DNA from: a virus | Strand: one strand, 5' to 3' | Length of the DNA: 33,190 bases | Virus record (IMG/VR): IMGVR_UViG_3300028840_006886 | Span: 1 to 33,190 of that record | Part shown: positions 13,193-20,741 of the stretch, in pieces | Layout of the letters: every line of letters starts with the position of its first letter | Position numbering within the stretch: the first letter of the stretch is position 1 | The notes under the pieces: model-generated | What the model saw: only the letters and a program-made list of their open reading frames with translations | Databases searched by the model: none | Told to the model about the DNA's origin: nothing | Made by a program: the position numbers and the translations under genes

Positions 13193-13364
13193 CGTCTCTG
13201 TCTGCTTCCAAAAGAATTCTACAGAGAGATCGGCCAAATGCTTGCGGTTATTTTGGCCGCAAACTATGCTAAAGATGGCCAGGCTGGCCTGCGTAGCTGC
13301 TCGGCCGGTCTGTTCTCCTGGAACCCGCAACCCCCTGAGAAAGAGTTCGCGGGTTCCTTTTTTT
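13193..13364 (+). ncRNA. structured small RNA, copy 2 of a pair
   Basis: Seen: a possible 5' hairpin CTCTGT (13195-13200)/ACAGAG; an outer helix GATCGGCC (13228-13235)/GGCCGGTC (13303-13310); a hairpin TTGCGG (13242-13247)/CCGCAA (13257-13262); a further stem CTATGC (13264-13269)/GCGTAG (13291-13296) enclosing GGCC/GGCC; then a strong terminator. It shares with copy 1 the ordered elements ATGCTTGC (13238-13245) and CTATGCT (13264-13270), an outer helix of different sequence but equivalent position, and the terminator type. Preserved architecture with changed pairing is what a functional RNA family would show. The promoter is not clear. Function unknown. Confidence 0.55.
13320..13364 (+). terminator. 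intrinsic terminator of RNA copy 2
   Basis: Nine-base perfect stem GGAACCCGC (13320-13328)/GCGGGTTCC (13349-13357) followed by seven T (13358-13364). Confidence 0.85.
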
Positions 13365-13817
13365 CGCTGGCGCTTTTCTTCGCGGTGTTTGCAATTACGT
13401 ATGTAGGGCTGTGCGCTGTCGGTATGCGCCGATGGCACTACATGCACGGCCTTAGCGCCGGCACGTAGCAGGGGCAGGCGGTGTCGGCGCGTCTTTTCCG
13501 CGGGGCGTCCTGGGCCTATTTCTCTCAAGACGCCCTGGGAAAAATAAAGGGGACGCGTGAACTACCGTCAACCCTTGCGTGGGGGCAACCGATTTCCGAT
13601 AATCTCGGGTATGCAGCGGTATGCAGCGAAGTTCTACTTGCTCTGAAGTTCTTGGCGTTTGTTGGCAATCGCAAGTCTATTGAAGTTTCGCGGTCCCTAA
13701 CAAGAAGCGGCAAAGATATGAACCGCCTAATTATCTTTGGGATCGGCGTAGTTTTCGTTTCACGCATCTGATAAGTGATGTGTTCGCAACTGAAGTCAAG
13801 AAGGTTGAAGGTCCGAA
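13365..13817. other. intergenic, nothing convincing coded
   Basis: Short frames exist on both strands but lack ribosome sites and recognisable content. The stretch holds copy B of the dispersed repeat and a tandem ATGCAGCGG-like 10-mer duplication (around 13611-13630). The region leads into the first plus-strand cargo gene. Confidence 0.4.
13507..13549 (+). repeat. dispersed repeat, copy B
   Basis: Second copy of the 43-bp repeat (core TCTCAAGACG), 367 bp after copy A in the same orientation. Together they bracket small RNA copy 2. Confidence 0.5.
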
Positions 13818-14225
13818 ATGGATAGTGATGAAAAGACATTTCGTGTGATCGATTCGCTACAACAAGGGATCAAGGCCGTCGCCGACTTTGGCGTGCGCGG
13901 CGTCTTAGTGTATCTTGCGATAACAGCTTATTCTTTCACCTTCGCCTTTGAAAACTCCGGCCGCTTCAGAAGCGTAGTCTGTATCGGGAACATCATCGTC
14001 GGCATCTTTGCCACTGCGGGCTTCTTGTTTGTTGGAAAAACGCTGAACAAGAAACGAAAGCAACTTATTAATCTCTACGCTGACGTCGACGTCGACATCG
14101 GCTCTGACGTTTCCAAGACAAGCAGTCTGTCATGGACAACACTCTTTTGCGCGCTGCTTTCTGTCGTCGTGATCGTGCTATGGACCCTGGCGATATGGAT
14201 ACCTGGGCCCGATGGAGTGGAATAA
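13818..14225 (+). CDS. small integral membrane protein, unknown
   Basis: A 135-residue protein with three predicted membrane segments: about residues 26-43 (VRGVLVYLAITAYSFTFAF), 51-71 (SVVCIGNIIVGIFATAGFLF) and 108-129 (TLFCALLSVVVIVLWTLAIW). A positively charged loop KTLNKKRKQ follows the second, and DVDVDIGSDVSK forms an acidic stretch. AAGG lies six bases before the ATG. It is the first gene of the plus-strand cargo block, opposite to all phage genes, and its DNA is more AT-rich than theirs. I do not recognise the family. A membrane effector or superinfection-exclusion role is possible but not shown. Confidence 0.65.
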   Translation: MDSDEKTFRVIDSLQQGIKAVADFGVRGVLVYLAITAYSFTFAFENSGRFRSVVCIGNIIVGIFATAGFLFVGKTLNKKRKQLINLYADVDVDIGSDVSKTSSLSWTTLFCALLSVVVIVLWTLAIWIPGPDGVE

Positions 14226-14371
14226 TTTATCGCGCCTTTGAGAAGTTCGATTCGTCTCGAAGCACTTACTCCATATAACGTTTAACAAATGGTTGGCGAC
14301 AAGAACAGCGGCTATTGCTTGTAACGTCAGTTTGGGGAGCAACAGGAATCGAACTCATAGAGGCATGAAAA

Positions 14372-15115
14372 ATGAGTCAGACTGCTTGTTCTCATTGCGG
14401 TGCCGGGGTGCTGTATGACGAACGATTGGCCGGCCAAGAGGTGGCCTGTCCGAATTGCGGCCGAACCTTCCCGATGATCCTGCTTCCCCAAGCGTCCGAA
14501 GTGGTTCCGGCAATCGAAACCGCTCCGAGCCAGCCGGCGTATTCGTCGCCCCTTTCCGACCGGCACGGCCGGCGCGCCCAATCCGTTCCCGGGGCGTACT
14601 GGTGCCTGCTGATTACCGTCGCGCTGATTTGCCTGGTGGCCGGGTATTTTGTTGGCCGCGAGCACCTGAAGCATCAAATTGCCAGCACGATGGTGGAAGT
14701 GGCAGAAGGGATTGCGAAAAGCTTCGAGGCGGAGTTCGATAGCATCCCGGAAACCGAATCGGCTAGCGAACCGGAAGATGATCCGTGGCGAAAACACATC
14801 CTTCGCGCGAAATACATTGGAGACGAGAAAGGCAGTATCAGCACAAGATTGAAATTCCGACTAACGAATATTTCCGGCAAGGACGTCGATGCGGCGAAGG
14901 GCAGTATTTACGTTCACGACCAATTCGGGGATCTTGTCGGAGGGGGCGGCCTAGGCATAACGCTGGAAGAGCCGTTGGCCAAAGGCAGCGCGGTCGTGAA
15001 AGAAGTGGTGTGGGGAACTGCCCACCACACCGCAATTCTCCGTGGCGGAAAATGCCGGATCGAATTCATAGCCACGGACGTCATATATTCCGATGGCAGC
15101 CGAGAGAAGTTTTGA
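14372..15115 (+). CDS. zinc-ribbon membrane protein with an extracytoplasmic domain
   Basis: A 247-residue protein in three parts: an N-terminal zinc ribbon (CSHCGAGVLYDERLAGQEVACPNCG split as C6-x2-C9 and C27-x2-C30, as in MJ0042-type fingers), a disordered Pro/Ser linker, one membrane helix near residues 72-92 (YWCLLITVALICLVAGYF), and a C-terminal beta-rich domain (LKFRLTNISGKDVDAAKG, then GKCRIEFIATDVIYSDG). The C-terminal part resembles immunoglobulin-like domains that describe changes in 'intrinsic' beta-strands. This ribbon-TM-domain architecture is common in planctomycete genomes, so it is likely host-derived cargo. It precedes the thermonuclease gene by 12 bp, suggesting one transcript. 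Confidence 0.65.
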   Translation: MSQTACSHCGAGVLYDERLAGQEVACPNCGRTFPMILLPQASEVVPAIETAPSQPAYSSPLSDRHGRRAQSVPGAYWCLLITVALICLVAGYFVGREHLKHQIASTMVEVAEGIAKSFEAEFDSIPETESASEPEDDPWRKHILRAKYIGDEKGSISTRLKFRLTNISGKDVDAAKGSIYVHDQFGDLVGGGGLGITLEEPLAKGSAVVKEVVWGTAHHTAILRGGKCRIEFIATDVIYSDGSREKF

Positions 15116-15127
15116 GGGCAACGCCCG

Positions 15128-15772
15128 ATGGTCAGACCAGCACGAACATCGGCGGCGATTGCGATCGGTTTCGCGACCGTTGCACTCTTTGCGGCCAACT
15201 TGCCGGCCGCTTCGCCGGCGTTCTCGGCGAAAGTCGAGCGTGTCGTCGACGGCGATGGGGTGATGGTGTCTATCGGCTCGCGTCGCTACGAAGTGCGGCT
15301 GAGCGGTATCGACGCGCCGGAGGCCGGCCAACCGCACGGTGAGAAGGCGACCGCCGCGCTAAGGACGATGGTGCTGGGCAAGACGGTCCGGATCGTGCCC
15401 CAGGGAAAGGACCGATACGGCCGCGGGTTGGGCGTGATCTGGATCGATGGCAAGTGCGTCAACGTCGAGATGGTCCGCCGGGGGCACGCCTGGTGGTTTC
15501 GGCGATACAGTCCCAACTCGAAGACACTGGCCGAAGCCGAGAAGGACGCCCGCGCGAACGGGCGGGGCCTGTGGGCCGCCGAGTCGCCGGTTTCGCCACG
15601 GCAGTGGCGGGCGGCCCACAGAAAAAAGACACCGGTAGTTGCGGGTGGCTACTGGTTGAATACGTCCAGCAACGTACGTCACAACTCCGGCTGCCGGTAC
15701 TATCAGAAGACGAAAAAGGGCCGATCGTGCGGACCGGACGAAGGGCGGGCGTGTGGGATGTGTGGCGGGTGA
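15128..15772 (+). CDS. secreted thermonuclease-family (SNase) protein
   Basis: A 214-residue staphylococcal-nuclease-like protein. A signal peptide is visible (residues 1-28, hydrophobic AAIAIGFATVALFAANLPA then ASPA). The SNase fold follows: RVVDGDGV, VRLSGIDAPEAG (first catalytic Arg), HGEKA (catalytic Glu) and KDRYGRGLG (second Arg), all conserved, so it should be an active Ca-dependent DNA/RNA nuclease. The C-terminus carries a small cysteine-rich module, YWLNTSSNVRHNSGCRYY to ACGMCGG, often appended to exported nucleases. It is exported, so it more likely degrades nucleic acid outside the cytoplasm than acts in replication. Probably co-transcribed with the zinc-ribbon gene upstream. Confidence 0.85.
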   Translation: MVRPARTSAAIAIGFATVALFAANLPAASPAFSAKVERVVDGDGVMVSIGSRRYEVRLSGIDAPEAGQPHGEKATAALRTMVLGKTVRIVPQGKDRYGRGLGVIWIDGKCVNVEMVRRGHAWWFRRYSPNSKTLAEAEKDARANGRGLWAAESPVSPRQWRAAHRKKTPVVAGGYWLNTSSNVRHNSGCRYYQKTKKGRSCGPDEGRACGMCGG

Positions 15773-15826
15773 GGTATCCAGCGGGGGTATTTGGCGATTT
15801 GAAGGGTACCGAAGACATTTGAGCAC

Positions 15827-15843
15827 CCTGCCAACTTGGCAGG
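15827..15843. promoter_or_regulatory. perfect inverted repeat after the thermonuclease gene
   Basis: CCTGCCAA-c-TTGGCAGG, eight-base arms with a one-base centre. It lacks a T-run on either side, so it looks more like a protein-binding site than a terminator. It is upstream of the RuvC-like/kinase pair. Confidence 0.4.
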
Positions 15844-15985
15844 CTTAGACTCGCTAGATGCTTTCCTGGATTACCCTGCCCCCCAACATTTCCTTCCCAG
15901 GTCGTGTTTTGGCAGCCTCTGACTCGGCACGCGAATTGCTCAAGTTTCCAAAGTTGCAGACGTAAACGCAAAAAGAGGGTTTGTT

Positions 15986-16489
15986 ATGAGGGCCATAGGT
16001 GTACGTGTCGAGAAAGATAAGGTCCACTGGTCCGTGGTAGAAGGAACGCCCGAACAGCCTGTTCTTGTGGCGGATGACAAGTTCAGTGCTCCAAAGACAT
16101 ATGATGTTTCTGCTCAACTCGCGTGGTACCGCAAGAGAGTTAGAACCCTAATCGAAGAGTACGCCGTTGATCATGTCGCGGTCCGTTACGCCGAGACTTT
16201 CCTGAGACACAAGCTGAAACCGAACGTCCTCGCGAGTATGTATGCTCGCGCCCGCATTGAAGGGGTTGTTGTCGAAGCGGCCGCTTCTCTGAATGTTCCG
16301 GTACTCACGGGGACACTTGGGACAATTTCGGCTGGACTGGGCTCTCGTCGCGCGAAGAGCTATCTTGAATCTGGCGAGATTCGTGGCATCGATCTCAATG
16401 GTAAGCCCACTAACCGGCGCGAAGCCATTCTGACAGCAGCCGCAGCCCTGGCTGGAGAAGAGGAGACGAAAGATGGACGTCAGGGGTGA
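15986..16489 (+). CDS. RNase H/RuvC-like fold protein (DUF3010-like), paired with a kinase
   Basis: A 167-residue protein that reads like a small RNase H-fold/RuvC-like domain: strand MRAIGVRVEKDKVHWSVVEG, helix LAWYRKRVRTLIEEYAVDHV, strand AVRYAET, then RARIEGVVVEAAASLNVPVL and the helix around SRRAKSYLESGE, ending NRREAILTAAAALAGE. The first strand lacks the Asp expected in a catalytic RuvC site, so it may bind rather than cut nucleic acid. GAGGG precedes the ATG at seven bases. Its last 17 bp overlap the kinase gene, so the two are made together. No family assignment is certain; DUF3010-like is my best guess. Confidence 0.55.
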   Translation: MRAIGVRVEKDKVHWSVVEGTPEQPVLVADDKFSAPKTYDVSAQLAWYRKRVRTLIEEYAVDHVAVRYAETFLRHKLKPNVLASMYARARIEGVVVEAAASLNVPVLTGTLGTISAGLGSRRAKSYLESGEIRGIDLNGKPTNRREAILTAAAALAGEEETKDGRQG

Positions 16490-17513
16490 AATCACCTACA
16501 CGCGAATCAGAGAGATTGGCATGGGGCAAGGGCGAAATTCGCACGTGTTTCTCGCTCACGATCCGCAACTTGGTGGCCAGATTGCGGTCAAGGAGATCCC
16601 CAAGGACAACTTTCCAGATGTGGATGCGTTCTTCCACGAAGCCAAAACCATGTATCGGGTGGCTCATGAAAATGTCGTGCCAATCAAGTGCGCGTTCCAG
16701 ACGCCGGATAAAATCTGCCTTGCGATGGAGTACTTCGAGAAGGGTTCACTACGTGACCTTACGGCAGCGAATCCCATCCAGCCGAAAGAGGTAATCCGTA
16801 TTGGTCAAGACATGCTGTCTGGACTTTCGAGTATTCACATAAATCGCTTCATCCATTTTGACGTGAAGCCGTCCAACATATTGTTCTCTGTGAACGGGCA
16901 TGCGATGGTCGCAGACTTTGGCCAAACTCGGGCGATTGGACCGACGGGGGTGACTCAACGCCCACCGATGTACGTCGATTCAATCCCACCAGAGTGCTTT
17001 GATGGCGCAGGTATCGTCCAGTCGGATGTCTACCAGGCGGGCTTGACGCTCTATCGTGCCGTCAACGGTGATAAATGTTTCGATGCTCAGCGTCCAAACT
17101 CTCCAACGGAACGAGAAGAGCGCACAATCGCGGGCACTTTTCCACAGCGAAACCGTTTTCTGCCTCACGTACCGAGGCGATTGCGAACCGTCATTCGTAA
17201 GGCGATGGCAGTAAATCCAAGTGACCGCTACCAAAGCGCGGTAGAATTCGCCGAGGAGCTTGGAAGGGTAGAATTCACCAGAGACTGGGAAGTCCGCACC
17301 TTCTCAGATGGTGAAGTCTCTTGGCGGTCAGAACACCTCAGCGTGGCCACCCTGGTTGTAGACCTGAAGCACGCCGGCGGACGACGCTGGAATGTCGAGA
17401 TTTTTTCGGATAACAGTGGGAGACGCAGGTATCGCACTGCCGATTGGCGTGCAAATGTAACGCTCACGGAAGCGAATCGTTACCTTAAGAGCCTTTTTGC
17501 TGAATTGGGATAG
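16473..17513 (+). CDS. Hanks-type Ser/Thr protein kinase
   Basis: A 346-residue eukaryotic-like kinase. Glycine loop GMGQGRNSHVFLA (16-28), VAIK-type K40 (IAVKE), helix-C E56, catalytic loop HFDVKPSNILF with D130, K132 and N135 (HFD replaces HRD), DFG at 148-150, and IPPE closing the activation segment. All catalytic residues are kept, so it should phosphorylate. No transmembrane segment or PASTA repeats follow; instead about 75 C-terminal residues form a small beta-rich domain (WEVRTFSDGEVSW, WNVEIFSDNSGRRRY) that may sense a ligand or substrate. It overlaps the upstream RuvC-like gene with GGAG at seven bases. A soluble kinase fused by operon to a nucleic-acid-type protein on a phage cargo island suggests an anti-phage or toxin-like switch, which is inference. 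Confidence 0.85.
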   Translation: MDVRGEITYTRIREIGMGQGRNSHVFLAHDPQLGGQIAVKEIPKDNFPDVDAFFHEAKTMYRVAHENVVPIKCAFQTPDKICLAMEYFEKGSLRDLTAANPIQPKEVIRIGQDMLSGLSSIHINRFIHFDVKPSNILFSVNGHAMVADFGQTRAIGPTGVTQRPPMYVDSIPPECFDGAGIVQSDVYQAGLTLYRAVNGDKCFDAQRPNSPTEREERTIAGTFPQRNRFLPHVPRRLRTVIRKAMAVNPSDRYQSAVEFAEELGRVEFTRDWEVRTFSDGEVSWRSEHLSVATLVVDLKHAGGRRWNVEIFSDNSGRRRYRTADWRANVTLTEANRYLKSLFAELG

Positions 17514-17697
17514 CAACTAAATAGTGGCCATCCTGCCGGTTTTCAACTAGGCCGACTTGCCTCCTCACAGCTTCAAGACGATCCGAAAGGCATCCGCAGC
17601 AAAACGGATTCTCTCGATATGACGCCGGGGACACCACATCAGTCAGATCGGTTTCACAGTGAAGACAGCGCCTTACGATACTGAGAATGCTTGCCAT
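17485..17697 (-). CDS. small zinc-ribbon protein (70 aa)
   Basis: Convergent with the kinase gene, overlapping its 3' end by 29 bp. The product has CLHCETDLTD and PFCCGCLSDRLEAVRRQ, a four-cysteine metal site, then VENRQDGHYLVAIPIQQ. The ATG at 17697 follows AGGAGGT, an unusually perfect ribosome site, and TATACA-like bases lie upstream at about 17723-17728. An in-frame start further upstream lies inside that promoter-like stretch and was not used. Unknown function. Confidence 0.6.
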   Translation of the reverse strand: MASILSIVRRCLHCETDLTDVVSPASYRENPFCCGCLSDRLEAVRRQVGLVENRQDGHYLVAIPIQQKGS

Positions 17698-17958
17698 TTT
17701 GTAGCGACCTCCTACCACGATTGTATACAGTACCCGCACGCGTGTACACTACGAGGAGTTGACGATACCATTTTAGTTTAGCGATTTTTCCTGTGAAAGC
17801 TAAAGAGCAGTATGTTATCGGCTGTCGGCGACACCTTCTTAATACTGTCTTGGACTACCCAAAAACCTGAGCATGCGAAAAATATAGGTGTCCGATCTCC
17901 CGGGGACAGTAGCCCTCGGGGGGGGCTAGGTAAACGATGGTTGTGCTTCTTTTCTGCC
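17698..17958. other. junction between cargo island and late operon
   Basis: No gene seen. It contains promoter-like AT stretches for the 17485-17697 gene, a palindrome TGTACA within CGCGTGTACAC (~17740), and a GC hairpin AGCCC/GGGCT (about 17910-17932) that may help end the minus-strand late transcript. It lacks a T-run, so this is weak. Confidence 0.35.
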
Positions 17959-18336
17959 CTACCACTTCCACTCCGGACACCCCTCCGTCTCCATCCTGAT
18001 CTTCTTAGCCAACGGTAGCCGCTTTTTGTTCTTGCAGCCGGCGCACTTTTGACAGCGGTCGCCGCGGTTGAATTCGCAGGGTCCGCACAGTTCGTTGGCG
18101 ATGAACTCGATGTCGCCGGCGCCCCGGACCGGGAAACCGGCTCGCGTCCAGCGGGCCAAGGCCTGCGCGAAGTAGGGCACGTCGACGGGAAAAATCCTCA
18201 GACGTTCGGCGGCCTCGGCCAGGTCGGGCGAATTGGAACAGTTGCGGCGGGGCGGCCTTTCCGCCTGAAGCGGATAGACCCAATCGCATTGCGGACAGGT
18301 CCAACGATCGGCGATGAGTTCTAGCGGACAATCCAT
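17959..18336 (-). CDS. cysteine-rich late protein, unknown
   Basis: Last gene of the late operon. The 125 residues begin MDCPLELIADRWTCPQCDW, with a C-x2-C knuckle near residue 14 (CPQC), and end with a second cluster, CGPCEFNRGDRCQKCAGC, then a lysine-rich stretch. Two zinc-binding knuckles are likely. The position after the distal tail genes suggests a virion-associated or late accessory protein. The family is not recognised. Confidence 0.6.
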   Translation of the reverse strand: MDCPLELIADRWTCPQCDWVYPLQAERPPRRNCSNSPDLAEAAERLRIFPVDVPYFAQALARWTRAGFPVRGAGDIEFIANELCGPCEFNRGDRCQKCAGCKNKKRLPLAKKIRMETEGCPEWKW

Positions 18337-18357
18337 CTTTTCAAAGCTGAAAGCTGG

Positions 18358-18825
18358 TCAGAGGGAGGTTACTGTGACGGTGGCGCCGGAGTAGTCGCAG
18401 CCCAGGCCGGACTGGGAAACGTACGGCACGTCGACGTTGGTGAGGTTATCGCACGCGATCTCCGCGCCGTACGTCTTGCGGAAGAGAGCGGTGCCGTATA
18501 CAGGATAACCGCCGCTGCCGGTGAGCATGATCTTGACCTCCAGCTTATAGTCGGTGACAAATTCGGCCGTGACGAGAAGATCGGCGTTGGAATACTGCCG
18601 GCACTCGGGATCGGCCAGTAGGTAACTGTAGCCGCAATTCTGGCCCGGGAAATCGGTCGCGCCGTCGGGGTCGAGAACAAACGTATCGTTGCGGCCGGAA
18701 CAGTCTTCACCCTCGGGACATTTGCCCGCGTCGGCCACTCCCGAGACGACCACCTGTAACTGATCGGACATCACGCCGTTGATGCAGTAGAGACACGCGC
18801 CGCAGTTGCACGGGTAGCCTGGCAT
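18358..18825 (-). CDS. cysteine-rich virion protein, unknown
   Basis: A 155-residue protein with about ten cysteines. It opens with PCNCGACLYC, followed by a beta-rich run (SDQLQVVVSGVADAGKC), NDTFVLD, ECRQYSNADLLV and a C-terminal GATVTVTSL. The NDTFVL-type text recurs in small tail-region proteins I associate with planctomycete phages. GGAGG lies eight bases before the ATG. The many paired cysteines suggest disulfide or metal stabilisation of an exposed tail-tip or fibre part. The role is inferred from operon position. Confidence 0.6.
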   Translation of the reverse strand: MPGYPCNCGACLYCINGVMSDQLQVVVSGVADAGKCPEGEDCSGRNDTFVLDPDGATDFPGQNCGYSYLLADPECRQYSNADLLVTAEFVTDYKLEVKIMLTGSGGYPVYGTALFRKTYGAEIACDNLTNVDVPYVSQSGLGCDYSGATVTVTSL

Positions 18826-18837
18826 TTGGTGCCTCCG

Positions 18838-19884
18838 TCACGAACACTCGACTTGCAGGGCCCGCCACGTGGTGCCGCCGGCCCAAATCGCCATCGCCGT
18901 ATCGCCCGCTTTGCCGCGCCAGCCGAACGTATTGCTGACGGTAATGTTGCTGCCCGGGTCCTGGCGGACGATGAGCCCGTTTTGCGGACTCAGCACGGTA
19001 ACGTTGGTAAGCGAAAACGCGCCCGCGGCGGTGGTGAAATCCGAAACGATCTCGCCCTGGATGATCTCCGCGGGCGGCGTCAGGTCGATGATCGCCAGCT
19101 TGTCCAGTTCGTGCCCGTCGCGCAGCGGCATGGCCAGACCGCGGGAGCCCTGATTGTGCGGCGATGAGTATTGGTTTTTGCCGCGACCCTGATACTTCGC
19201 CCCGGTGGAGGCGCCGGAATAGCCGAACGGATCGTAAACCTCGAACGTGCAACCGGTTTGCACGGCACCGAATTCGTCGACCAGGTAGGCTTCCGGATCG
19301 TCGCTGCCGGGATAGATCGCGTCTTTCAACTCGAAGCGGATGGGCCAGGGGGCGAGTGTGCCGAGCCGTACGACGGCCCATTTTTCGCCAGTCCCCGACT
19401 GCTTCCAGAGGATTTCGGCGGCGCCGTACCAACCGCTGCGGAGTTTGCTGCCGGAGTCGTACTTATCGGCCGCGTCGGCGTGCGTGTGGCCCGCGTAGCC
19501 GACGTCGATCTTGGCCGGCGTGATTCCGGAGATGCAGGCCCGGCCGAATTTGCCGGCCGGAATCGGTTCCTGAGCGATGACCCAGCGGCCGATGTGGGCG
19601 TTGTCGTCGATCCCCTTGCACTTGGGCACCGGCCGGTTCTTGAACTCGATCAGATTATCGGTAGGCGAGATGACCATCGAATCTTCGATACGCATGGCCT
19701 CGAAGCGTTCGATGTCGAACACGTCGTCATTCTTGACCAGCACGATCCCCGGCTGCCGCGTCTCGCGCAGCGGCCGGGCGCCGCCGCCCTGCTGGCGCAT
19801 CTTGAAGTCCCGGGCGGCGTCGACAAACGTATTGAACGTCTCGGCCGTCATTCGGAACGGATCGCCGGGTTTTACCTTCTCCAT
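18838..19884 (-). CDS. distal tail/virion structural protein
   Basis: A 348-residue protein that opens VKPGDPFRMTAETFNTFVDAA with a following DFKMRQQ helix, a start I associate with a tail-region protein of planctomycete phages. The rest is beta-rich, with YAGHTHADAADKYDSG, ELKDAIYPGSDDPEAYLVDE and NGLIVRQDPGSNITVSN. No enzyme motif is seen. It is likely a tail fibre or tip component. The ATG at 19884 lies four bases after the stop of the preceding gene and its own stop lies 12 bp before the next start. Confidence 0.6.
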   Translation of the reverse strand: MEKVKPGDPFRMTAETFNTFVDAARDFKMRQQGGGARPLRETRQPGIVLVKNDDVFDIERFEAMRIEDSMVISPTDNLIEFKNRPVPKCKGIDDNAHIGRWVIAQEPIPAGKFGRACISGITPAKIDVGYAGHTHADAADKYDSGSKLRSGWYGAAEILWKQSGTGEKWAVVRLGTLAPWPIRFELKDAIYPGSDDPEAYLVDEFGAVQTGCTFEVYDPFGYSGASTGAKYQGRGKNQYSSPHNQGSRGLAMPLRDGHELDKLAIIDLTPPAEIIQGEIVSDFTTAAGAFSLTNVTVLSPQNGLIVRQDPGSNITVSNTFGWRGKAGDTAMAIWAGGTTWRALQVECS

Positions 19885-19887
19885 CGA

Positions 19888-20685
19888 TCAGGTCCCTATG
19901 CCCAGTTCGGAAAAATCGCCGTCCTCGTAGACCTTCTCGACGTAGGCGGCCAGTGGCTTCTTCACCATCCGCTTTGCCGTGGCGTCGTCGCTGTCTTCGT
20001 AGCGGACCCAGAGATACTCCCAGCCCTTTTTGTCGATCCCCGTGATGTCGCCGATCGTCAGGCTGGTGACGTTCGGACTGGCGGCGAAGCGAAACGTGAT
20101 CTCGTGGTCGTCTTTTCCCCGCTTCGATCCGGACGCGCCCTGGAAGAGCACTTCGCCGGCAGCGAAACCGCGAAAGGTGCCGTCGTTCACCCGGCCGGTC
20201 AAGTTGAACAGCTTCGCCTTGTAGGCCTGCGTAACCGCGTCGTTGGCAATGAAATGGGTCTCGGTCCAGTTGTAGACCGGCGTAACGACGTCCACGCCCT
20301 CGACGCTGTCGGTGGTCACGCCGATGGCGCCCTTGAAATCGGGGGCCGTCTTGCCCGGCGGGGCCTTTTTCTGGATCGTCTCGATACTCTGGGTGATATG
20401 CTGAGTACCGCCGCCGGTGTCGAACGAGTAGGAAGAATCGCCCGTCTCGGGCGGTTTCTCGGTGCCGTACGGAACGACGCCTTCCCAGAGATTATCGCCG
20501 ACCTGGGATATCGAGTAGCTCTGGCGGAACAGCCCGTCGTAAGTCAGCGGGGACGCGGCGGCCAGATGAAACTTCGCCAAGAGGTCGTCGTTCGTGCCGT
20601 AGATGTTATACAGCAATTCGATCGACGGATTCTCCGCGCTCTCCGTCGAACTTCGCGAACCGAACTTTTCGGCAACAACCGGCAT
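19888..20685 (-). CDS. tail structural protein (265 aa)
   Basis: Located between tape measure and distal tail genes. A beta-rich protein with SISQVGDNLWEGVVPYGTEK, FDTGGGTQHITQSIE and a C-terminal WEYLWVRYEDSDD near residues 226-238. The FDTGGGTQHITQ segment is a marker I know from phage tail proteins near the tape measure in planctomycetes. It may be a baseplate hub or distal tail protein. No enzymatic motif is evident. Confidence 0.6.
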   Translation of the reverse strand: MPVVAEKFGSRSSTESAENPSIELLYNIYGTNDDLLAKFHLAAASPLTYDGLFRQSYSISQVGDNLWEGVVPYGTEKPPETGDSSYSFDTGGGTQHITQSIETIQKKAPPGKTAPDFKGAIGVTTDSVEGVDVVTPVYNWTETHFIANDAVTQAYKAKLFNLTGRVNDGTFRGFAAGEVLFQGASGSKRGKDDHEITFRFAASPNVTSLTIGDITGIDKKGWEYLWVRYEDSDDATAKRMVKKPLAAYVEKVYEDGDFSELGIGT

Positions 20686-20741
20686 GCTTTTCTACACCTT
20701 CCTTGCGTTCTCTGCGTTCTTTCGCGGTCGATTCATCCCCG

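Noticed and set aside
13481-13771. 96-residue plus-strand frame
   Set aside because: Begins inside a dispersed repeat, has no ribosome site or family features, and contains small tandem repeats.
14226-14371. integron attC-type site near 14275 (AACGTTTAACAA)
   Set aside because: No paired R-sites or integron integrase; the similarity is limited to a few bases.
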